Assembly (NCBI GenBank): GCA_964432995.1
Contig: CAYSPU010000154.1
Location: 1-14,165, forward strand
Source of the DNA: CAYSPU01 sp964432995
Lineage (GTDB): Bacteria > Verrucomicrobiota > Verrucomicrobiia > Limisphaerales > JAHDYP01
Direction: 5' to 3'
DNA length: 14,165 bases
This document shows positions 6,071 through 11,774 of the stretch, piece after piece. The notes beneath the pieces are model-generated. The model searched no databases and was not told the origin of the DNA. It saw only the letters and a program-made list of their open reading frames with translations. Position numbers and translations under genes: made by a program. Every line of letters begins with the position of its first letter. Within the stretch, counting starts at the first letter, position 1.

Positions 6071-7561
6071 TCACTGCGAGAAGACAACGCGGTCGCGTTC
6101 GATCCCGTAGCGTTCGAGCACGCGTCGCGTTGTGGCGTCCAGTTGCCGCGCGTCCAGAACGATGCGCTGCAGGGTTTCCCCGACCAGGAACTCGAGGACG
6201 TGGAAGTCCCCCTGCGGTTGGCGGAGGACCTCCTCCAGCTCGCGCAAGGTGCTGACCCGGCGTCCGTTCACCTTCTCGAGAACGAGGTTGCGCACTTCCT
6301 GGTAGCCCAGGTTGAAAACGTCGGGGAGGACCATGGAGAGGACAACCAGCGCCGGGCGCTCGCGGGAGGGGTACTCGTTGCGGAAGTAGGCCAGCCGGAA
6401 CGGCGACATCCGCTCCCAGTCCTGTCCCCAGCTCTGCAGGTACTCGCGGGTGAGCGGCTGAAAGACGAGTCCGCCGGCGACGAGGTACTCCGGTTCCCGA
6501 TCGTTGGGCGACTCGGGAACCAGCCGGCCGGCCTCCTGAATCTTCGGAAGCACGTAGTCCACGTCGAGGGCCCGACCGTCGCGCCACACCTTGAAGCGAA
6601 CCGTGTCGCCCGCCCACTTGCCCCGGGTGGCGAGGTTCTCCAACAGCAAGTGCCCATACGCCGGGTCCACGTAGTCGCCCTGGTTGTCGATCGCGAAACC
6701 GTCCACTTCCAGCAGCACGTCGCGCGGATGCAAAACGGGCGTCACGCCGGGCTTATCGGCCACGTCAATCACCACCACCCCGCGGCCTTCCCCAGGGACC
6801 TTCAGGTAGCGCTGCGTCTCGGGGTTCTCCGTCGGTTGCCACGTGAAATCGAAGTAGCCGATCCCCCGATAGGTTCCCTGGCGTTGGGCGTCGAGGACCG
6901 TCCGAATAAATGGCGCGGGGACCGCCTGACAGAAGTTGCCGCCCTGGGCGAAAACGAGGCCGACAAACTCCTTGCCGCGGACGACGGCCTCCCCCCAGCC
7001 GGCCCCCTCGATTTCGGAGGTGAGCTGCAGCAGAACGTGCGCGGGTTCGGTCGGACCGGGATTGCGCACCGTGAACCGGTTGAACTCGGCCTTGCGGCTT
7101 TCGAGCGTCCCGCCGCGCCAGCGGAGGATCTGCAGATCCCCGTCACGGGAGACGTTCTTGGAGAGGCGAGCGGGTTCGAGCCCCTTCCAAAAAGCGGCGT
7201 TGGTGGTGGTGATCAACGCCAGTCCCCCGGGGTAATCCACCCAGCGCACCGCGGCGTCATACCAGACACCGCGTCCGTTTCGTTGGAGCCGCACCACCGT
7301 GTGATCCGAAAGCAAGTGGGCGGTGGTCAGGACTTCGCCGGGGCCGACCACGATTCCCGGTTTCTGGACGGTCTGCGACCGCCGGGCCCAAGGTTGCTGA
7401 TAGTCATACACCTTGCGGGTGATCTCGACGCCCACCAGGGTTTTCGCCCAGCGACCGGACGACCCCGCGCCGGCGTTGCGGGCATGGGCGGCGCTCCACG
7501 TGGTCACCGCGAGCAGGACGGCCAACACCGGCCACCGCCTGACATGCTTCCGGTTCTCCAT
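6071..7561 (-). CDS. HtrA/Deg-like pseudoprotease with PDZ-like domains, exported
   Basis: A 496-residue paralogue of the HtrA-like gene at 7633-9084, lying 71 bp downstream of it. Residues 1-27 form a signal peptide ending AHA. The trypsin-like domain keeps the histidine (His82 in LTTAHLL). The catalytic aspartate position is Gly113 (GGLALI against CDLALI in the neighbour) and the serine position is Gly190 (GAGWGEAV against GNSGGPV), so peptidase activity is unlikely. The PDZ-like region (about 232-340) and the second C-terminal module (about 362-490, with VNGRRVSTLRELEEVL) align with the neighbour. The start is set by AGGAG seven bases before the ATG at 7561; the longer open frame to 7978 runs through the neighbour and lacks a signal peptide. 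A scaffold, regulatory or substrate-binding role is inferred. Confidence 0.88.
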   Translation of the reverse strand: MENRKHVRRWPVLAVLLAVTTWSAAHARNAGAGSSGRWAKTLVGVEITRKVYDYQQPWARRSQTVQKPGIVVGPGEVLTTAHLLSDHTVVRLQRNGRGVWYDAAVRWVDYPGGLALITTTNAAFWKGLEPARLSKNVSRDGDLQILRWRGGTLESRKAEFNRFTVRNPGPTEPAHVLLQLTSEIEGAGWGEAVVRGKEFVGLVFAQGGNFCQAVPAPFIRTVLDAQRQGTYRGIGYFDFTWQPTENPETQRYLKVPGEGRGVVVIDVADKPGVTPVLHPRDVLLEVDGFAIDNQGDYVDPAYGHLLLENLATRGKWAGDTVRFKVWRDGRALDVDYVLPKIQEAGRLVPESPNDREPEYLVAGGLVFQPLTREYLQSWGQDWERMSPFRLAYFRNEYPSRERPALVVLSMVLPDVFNLGYQEVRNLVLEKVNGRRVSTLRELEEVLRQPQGDFHVLEFLVGETLQRIVLDARQLDATTRRVLERYGIERDRVVFSQ

Positions 7562-7568
7562 AGGTATT

Positions 7569-7573
7569 CTCCT
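7569..7573 (-). promoter_or_regulatory. Shine-Dalgarno AGGAG fixing the pseudoprotease start
   Basis: AGGAG on the minus strand ends seven bases before the ATG at 7561, within a purine-rich run. It is the clearest ribosome binding site in the window and separates the true start from the longer open frame. Its presence on an internal operon gene contrasts with the promoter-proximal genes, which lack one. Confidence 0.7.
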
Positions 7574-7632
7574 CTCTCCCATCCGGCCATCCCCGGCCAC
7601 GGCGGGCTGCGGGCGATCGGCTCGTTCTCGGT

Positions 7633-9084
7633 TCACAGCCGACGGTCCTTCGGCACCCCATAGGTGGCCAGGATCTCTTCCTGGGCGACCTCCGCCTCCG
7701 CACGGTTCAAGGTCTCGAGCGCGCCGTTGGGCAGGAACTCCAGCACGTGATGCGTGTTCGTCGCCGCCGCGAACGCCCGAACCACATCTTCGAGCTGGTT
7801 GATGCGCACGCCGTTGACGCGGTCGACCAGGGCGCGGCCGGTTACTTTGAAGTTGGCATTGACGGGGTGAGCGAGGACCGAGCTCAGGATGATCGGCTCC
7901 GTGCGGGCGGTGGCCGGGCTTTCGTGGCGCCGGTAATACAGCTCGTAGACAATCTCCTGGTTGGCCAGGTCGCGCCAATCGCGCCCCAGGGTCTTGAGGT
8001 AATCGAGACTCAGCGGCGTGAAGATCAGTCCGCCGTATACATAGTAGCGGGGCAGGCGGTCATACTGGTTCCCCAGCAGCCGGTCGCCTTCGTAGACCTC
8101 AACCGGGAGGGAAGTGGACACCGCCTCGCCCTTGCGCCAGAGCTTGATCGGCACGCTCTCCCCGTGCTGCGCCAACTGAAACGCCACCCCCGAGAAGACC
8201 CGGTTGCCCTCGAACATCGTCGAGCCGTCGCTGCCCACTTCGTAGTCGCCAATCTGCAGCAAGACATCCTCCGGCTGGATCACCTCCCGGGTCCCCGCAA
8301 TCGGCAGCAGACTGTCCACCCGCGCCCCGACGCGATCCTGTGTGAGGTTCAGGAAACGGCGATAGGCCGGATTCTGCAACGGCACCACGCGCACCCCCGC
8401 CACCGGGAATCCGTCGTAACGCCCGTCCTCGACGTCCTTGAGGAAGTGCTCGACCAGCGGCGGGGGGATGAAGAAACCGGCGTTCTCGAGGCCCGGCATC
8501 CCCTGAAAAGCCACCCCCACCACGCGGTCGTCCTGCATCACCGGGCCACCACTGTTGCCGGGGTTGATGGCGGCATCGGTCTGCACCGCCAGGAAACCGC
8601 GGTTCCCAATGTGCACATACGTCTGCAGCTCGATGCGGGAAACCACCCCGCGCGTGTAGGAGATCTGCTCGCCCCCCGCCGGATAGCCATAGGTCACCAC
8701 CGTCGACCGCACCTTAGGCAACGGCCCAAAATCCAGCGGCTCCAAACCGTCGAAGAAGCTCTCGTCTTCGGGCTCGATCAGCGCCAAATCGCAGTCGTGC
8801 CCCACGAACCGCACCCGCGCCAGGTAGGGCTGCGGATCCTGGTAGCGGCGCAGGAGAATCTGCCGCGCCCACCCCACCACGTGCGCGTTCGTCACAATGC
8901 GCCGACCCTTGATCACAAAACCCGTCCCCCCGCTCCGGCGCACCGCGTCAAACCGCCACGGCAAGTCATACACCGGCTGCTGACTGAACGTGATGATCTG
9001 CACCACCGATCGCTCGGGTTCGGCCGCGGACAGCAGAACCGTCACCGCCATCAGCGCGCCGAGACAGGGGAGTCGTTTTCGCAC
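7633..9084 (-). CDS. HtrA/Deg-family serine protease with PDZ domains, exported
   Basis: A 483-residue trypsin-like serine protease of the DegP/HtrA type, acting in periplasmic protein quality control or processing. The N terminus is positively charged (RKR) with a hydrophobic core to about residue 21, a signal peptide. The catalytic triad is complete: His68 in TNAHVV, Asp99 in CDLALIE and Ser178 in NPGNSGGPV. A PDZ domain covers about 225-330 and a second PDZ-like module about 350-460. The two-module C terminus recalls Deg proteins with an extra degenerate PDZ domain. The start is GTG at 9084; no in-frame ATG lies closer upstream, and the next Met (residue 12) would cut the signal peptide. 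It is transcribed first in a probable operon with its catalytically dead paralogue. Confidence 0.93.
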   Translation of the reverse strand: MRKRLPCLGALMAVTVLLSAAEPERSVVQIITFSQQPVYDLPWRFDAVRRSGGTGFVIKGRRIVTNAHVVGWARQILLRRYQDPQPYLARVRFVGHDCDLALIEPEDESFFDGLEPLDFGPLPKVRSTVVTYGYPAGGEQISYTRGVVSRIELQTYVHIGNRGFLAVQTDAAINPGNSGGPVMQDDRVVGVAFQGMPGLENAGFFIPPPLVEHFLKDVEDGRYDGFPVAGVRVVPLQNPAYRRFLNLTQDRVGARVDSLLPIAGTREVIQPEDVLLQIGDYEVGSDGSTMFEGNRVFSGVAFQLAQHGESVPIKLWRKGEAVSTSLPVEVYEGDRLLGNQYDRLPRYYVYGGLIFTPLSLDYLKTLGRDWRDLANQEIVYELYYRRHESPATARTEPIILSSVLAHPVNANFKVTGRALVDRVNGVRINQLEDVVRAFAAATNTHHVLEFLPNGALETLNRAEAEVAQEEILATYGVPKDRRL

Positions 9085-9090
9085 GCGCGC

Positions 9091-9119
9091 AACATGCGCG
9101 GCACCCCCTCAAGAATCAA
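9091..9119 (-). promoter_or_regulatory. Putative promoter for the HtrA-like protease operon
   Basis: On the minus strand TTGATT (9119-9114), a 17-base spacer and CATGTT (9096-9091) precede the GTG at 9084 by six bases, putting GTG at +1. The -35 is the same TTGATT as in front of the exported repeat protein. The -10 match is weak (three of six). Confidence 0.38.
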
Positions 9120-9133
9120 GGCCGAACGGGGAG

Positions 9134-9154
9134 CCAGCCAGCAACTCCGGCTGG
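9134..9154 (-). terminator. Possible weak hairpin after the ParA gene
   Basis: CCAGCC (9134-9139) can pair with GGCTGG (9149-9154) over a nine-base loop, starting 21 bases past the ParA stop codon. There is no T-run and the stem is short, so termination here is tentative. The rest of the 91-bp gap holds the promoter of the HtrA-like gene. Confidence 0.25.
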
Positions 9155-9175
9155 GGCCAAGCGGCGGAGTGATCA

Positions 9176-10183
9176 TCACCCTTCGACGAGGGCGGGCTGC
9201 GGCAATCCAAGAGCCCCGAGAACCCTGCTCGCGAGATTCCGGAAGTCATCACCGCAGTGCTTCACACCAGAAGTGTGGGCTCCGATGGCTCCGTCGGAAG
9301 GCTTGAGCTTGAAGACCGGCTTTCGGGCCTCCATCGCCATAGGCATTAGACTCCGGTAATGCTTCAGCAGTCCAAGGCAGTTGGGGTCGTTCACCGTGGT
9401 GTCGACTCCGTCAGCCGCGAGACCGAGCACCTTCTCCCTGAACGTCACGGGGATTCTGCGTGCCCACTTGTCGTAAGCACGGACTGGCCGGCTGTCTCGG
9501 ATTCCGAACTGAAGCACCACATAGCCGAGCGGGCGCATGGCGGCCTGTGGCAGTGGAAGATCAGCCGCCGGGTTCTGCGCGAGTCGGGCCGTCCAGTCCC
9601 GACGCCAGTTTGAAAGGGTGGGACCCAGGTTTCGGAGCCCCTGGATGGAAAAGAGGTCCGGTGCCACCGGAATGACCACGGCGTCCGCCGAGATCAGAGC
9701 CGCACGGTTGATGGCGCCAAAGTTCGGCCCGACGTCAATCAGCGCCAAGTCGGCGCCGAATTGGCCCGCACCCGATCGGATGATGCGGTAGAGCGAACTG
9801 GTGGTACGGAAGGCCGGCTCTTGACGGTCAAGGCACTTGGCCCACGCTTCGGAGAGGTTCGACTCAAAGCTGGAGAGGTTCAGATCGCCGGGAATCAGCC
9901 GGATGTTAGGCGCGATGCGCTGAAGGGGCGTGGGGCCGATGTCACCCAGACCGCGGATGATCGGACTAAGGGGCGCCATGACGCTCTGATCCTCAGCGTT
10001 GTCAGGATCCCACAGCGTTTCCAGTTCCGGTTCCGTCAGGAACATCGAGGTCAGGTTCGCCTGCGGGTCGAAGTCTGCCACCAGGATCCGTTTCCCCATA
10101 TCCGCGAACATCCACGCCAAGTGGTAGAGCAGCGTGGTTTTTCCCACGCCGCCCTTGTTATTGAAAAAGGCCAGGGTCTTCAT
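9176..10183 (-). CDS. ParA/Soj-family P-loop ATPase, solitary
   Basis: A 335-residue deviant Walker ATPase. The N terminus is MKTLAFFNNKGGVGKTT, with the Walker A loop KGGVGKTT at 10-17 and its signature lysine Lys10. The A' region is VADFDPQANLT at 35-45, and the Walker B/switch region is LALIDVGPNFG at 146-156, with Gly152 and Pro153. The conserved IPVAPDLFSIQGL segment (171-183) follows. Such ATPases dimerise on ATP binding and usually position DNA or protein cargo. No ParB-like gene is present and no recognisable parS site lies beside it, so a partition role is doubtful. The C-terminal part (about 290-325, containing DGAIGAHTSGV) is longer than in minimal ParA proteins. Its ATG overlaps the stop of the AlbA_2 gene as ATGA, so translation of the two is probably coupled. 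ParA-family membership is very secure; the role is not. Confidence 0.93.
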   Translation of the reverse strand: MKTLAFFNNKGGVGKTTLLYHLAWMFADMGKRILVADFDPQANLTSMFLTEPELETLWDPDNAEDQSVMAPLSPIIRGLGDIGPTPLQRIAPNIRLIPGDLNLSSFESNLSEAWAKCLDRQEPAFRTTSSLYRIIRSGAGQFGADLALIDVGPNFGAINRAALISADAVVIPVAPDLFSIQGLRNLGPTLSNWRRDWTARLAQNPAADLPLPQAAMRPLGYVVLQFGIRDSRPVRAYDKWARRIPVTFREKVLGLAADGVDTTVNDPNCLGLLKHYRSLMPMAMEARKPVFKLKPSDGAIGAHTSGVKHCGDDFRNLASRVLGALGLPQPALVEG

Positions 10184-11373
10184 CGCATTGGATGCTTCGA
10201 AATGATGGCAAGGAAGTGGCTCGTTCGGTAGTCGAAACGCGGTTCCGGACTGCCATTGTCGGCCAGCGCCCGTCTTGCCCGGGCGATGCCGCGACCGAAC
10301 CGGTTCACGTAGCCCAGCACATGCATCGCCTCCGCGATGATCGGATTCCGGTAGGCGTTGACTCGCGGGAAGTTCTCCGGCGAAGCCTCACCGTAGAGTC
10401 CGCCCGGGTTCTGAATCTCGATCCGATCGCTGAACTGGTAGAAGCGCGTGGGGCCGGTTGATTGGTAGTCCCGATGCAGCACGGCGTTCATCAGCAGCTC
10501 ACGGACGGCCTCGGGCGGATAGTCAAATACCGCCTGCTCCCGCAAATCGGACAACGCCACCGGCTTCTGGGTGAATCGCCCTTTGAGAAAACTGTCCAAC
10601 TCCGCCAACAGCGTGATCAGGTTGCCGGTGAACGTCTTCTCGGCGAGCACGTCGTCCTCGAGGCCAGGGCCGTCGAACTGGACGAACTGCACCTTCGCGC
10701 CGGGAAACAGGTCCAGCGGATCGTAGGCGAAGACCAGCATTCCCGCATTGGTCGGGCACTGGCGCTTGAGATTGTAGAACCGCAACGCCGCAAGCTGTTC
10801 GTGAATGTCCCGACGGTTTCCGGCAATGACTTCGGCGGCAACCGCCAGGGGACGGTAGCTTTGCCGGAATGTTCCCAGATCCAGGCGCCGCAAGTCGCCT
10901 TCCGGGCAGGGGGTGGCGTCAAATGTCCGAAAGTTGGAAGTCCGGCGCTCGATCAGCACCCGCTCCTCCGCCTCGCTGGCCACATCCTTGCGCGGTCCGA
11001 TGCGGATACGAATCCTGCCTTTGTAGCGCACCGGCGGCAAGTCGTGCGGCTGTACCTCCACGACGATGACTTCCCCGCCGCCGTCGGGATGAGGCATCCG
11101 GCTGACGTTCATGACCGGCAGCGGCAGGATGGCGCCGTCCGAACGTAGCCCTACGAGTTTCTCCAGCATCTCGTTGGTGACAGGCAGGCGATGAGCCGGA
11201 TCTTTCTCATCGATGCCAATGAGGAGGTAGCCCGGAAGTCCTCGCCCTGCCATGTCGTTGGAGAACGAGCAGATCGCTTCGCGGCACTTCTCATTGTCCT
11301 GTGCAGCACGGGTCAACTCCACTCGGTCCGCCTCGCCGCTCCGGATCAACACTCTCAGTTCTTCCGGTGTCAT
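10180..11373 (-). CDS. Schlafen/AlbA_2-domain protein with GHKL-like ATP-binding region (COG2865 type)
   Basis: A 397-residue protein. The N-terminal AlbA_2 (Schlafen-like) domain covers about 5-145, with DRVEL, then EAICSFSNDMAGRG and YLLIGIDEKD, then VRYKGRIRIRIG at 115-126. The C-terminal half (about 285-365) has GHKL-like boxes: EAVRELLMNAVLHRDY (288-303, Glu292 and Asn296), DRIEIQNPGGL (316-326) and NRFGRGIARA (357-366). This combination is usual for proteins annotated as transcriptional regulator or RecG-like ATP-binding protein, and members also occur in defence islands. The AlbA_2 domain may bind nucleic acid or act as a nuclease in some relatives. The ATG at 11373 is chosen because the domain begins there; the frame upstream to 11688 is low-complexity Ser/Arg/Pro. 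There is no Shine-Dalgarno sequence, but a mini-ORF stop overlaps this ATG. Confidence 0.88.
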   Translation of the reverse strand: MTPEELRVLIRSGEADRVELTRAAQDNEKCREAICSFSNDMAGRGLPGYLLIGIDEKDPAHRLPVTNEMLEKLVGLRSDGAILPLPVMNVSRMPHPDGGGEVIVVEVQPHDLPPVRYKGRIRIRIGPRKDVASEAEERVLIERRTSNFRTFDATPCPEGDLRRLDLGTFRQSYRPLAVAAEVIAGNRRDIHEQLAALRFYNLKRQCPTNAGMLVFAYDPLDLFPGAKVQFVQFDGPGLEDDVLAEKTFTGNLITLLAELDSFLKGRFTQKPVALSDLREQAVFDYPPEAVRELLMNAVLHRDYQSTGPTRFYQFSDRIEIQNPGGLYGEASPENFPRVNAYRNPIIAEAMHVLGYVNRFGRGIARARRALADNGSPEPRFDYRTSHFLAIISKHPMR

Positions 11374-11420
11374 GTTGTCGTATGAGAGTAGCAGATAGTC
11401 CTGGGAAGCCAATCCCTCAT
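11370..11420 (-). CDS. Sixteen-codon mini-ORF linking two genes by ATGA overlaps
   Basis: ATG at 11420 opens a frame encoding MRDWLPRTICYSHTTT and stopping with TGA at 11372-11370. Its ATG overlaps the stop of the upstream short ORF (ATGA at 11420-11417), and its stop overlaps the AlbA_2 start (ATGA at 11373-11370). Both junctions have the same geometry as the AlbA_2-ParA junction. It may serve as a translational relay that passes terminating ribosomes to the AlbA_2 gene, which has no Shine-Dalgarno sequence of its own. The peptide resembles nothing I know, and the arrangement could be coincidence. Confidence 0.4.
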   Translation of the reverse strand: MRDWLPRTICYSHTTT

Positions 11421-11698
11421 GTCTCGCCTCCGATCGTGCGGACGATCTCGACGGAGCGACGGGTGCGGAGCGCGCGGCGCAACGAAGGGTACGCGTCGTG
11501 CAGCCTCTCGAAGAGTCCACGCGGGCGCTTGAGCTGCTGCGGCCCGGAAACCGAGTCCGGCGCGGGCAGACTGGGCTGGGCGACAAGGTCGAAGAGGCGC
11601 AGGACCTTGGCGCGCAGCTTGTCGGCGAAATACGGCCTATGACGGTGACGATCTGGCGCGGTGGGAACGACCGGTACTTTCCTTCCATCCCTATGCAA
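11417..11698 (-). CDS. Short unrecognised ORF at the head of the AlbA_2-ParA module, possibly frameshifted
   Basis: A 93-residue frame opening with TTG at 11698. From about 11637 down to the stop, 62 of 72 codons end in G or C by hand count, a strong coding signal, and the sequence (YFADKLRAKVLRLFDLV, later GLFERLHDAYPSLRRAL) reads as amphipathic helices. The first roughly 20 codons lack that bias. There a different frame, from ATG at 11688 (MEGKYRSFPP), has better codon quality. This suggests a frameshift near 11635-11645, or that the real start is internal. I do not recognise the family. Rich in Arg and Leu, it could be a small DNA-binding or regulatory protein, or the C-terminal remnant of a larger lost gene. 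It precedes the mini-ORF and AlbA_2 gene with an ATGA overlap. Confidence 0.5.
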   Translation of the reverse strand: MHRDGRKVPVVPTAPDRHRHRPYFADKLRAKVLRLFDLVAQPSLPAPDSVSGPQQLKRPRGLFERLHDAYPSLRRALRTRRSVEIVRTIGGET

Positions 11699-11738
11699 GA
11701 GGTGGCGCAGTGTCGAACCCGCTGTCTTCCGTCGGCGC

Positions 11739-11768
11739 TTGCGCCGCCCGGATCACGGGCAGTAACGT
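11739..11768 (+). promoter_or_regulatory. Putative dnaE promoter
   Basis: TTGCGC (11739-11744), an 18-base spacer and TAACGT (11763-11768) lie six bases before the dnaE ATG, putting the A at +1. No Shine-Dalgarno sequence is present. The element falls in the 76-bp gap between dnaE and the divergent module. The -35 matches TTGCGC in front of the amidohydrolase gene. Confidence 0.38.
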
Positions 11769-11774
11769 GGACCC

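Noticed and set aside
7562..7978. N-terminal extension of the pseudoprotease
   Set aside because: It runs through the upstream HtrA-like gene, destroys the signal peptide and ignores the AGGAG-ATG start at 7561.
6143..9306. Two long plus-strand frames (6143-7663 and 7747-9306) opposite the HtrA pair
   Set aside because: The minus strand has the protease motifs and paralogy between the two genes. The plus frames are Arg/His/Gln-rich shadows.
11374..11688. N-terminal extension of the AlbA_2 protein
   Set aside because: It is a Ser/Arg/Pro-rich shadow of the short ORF in another frame. The domain begins naturally at 11373.
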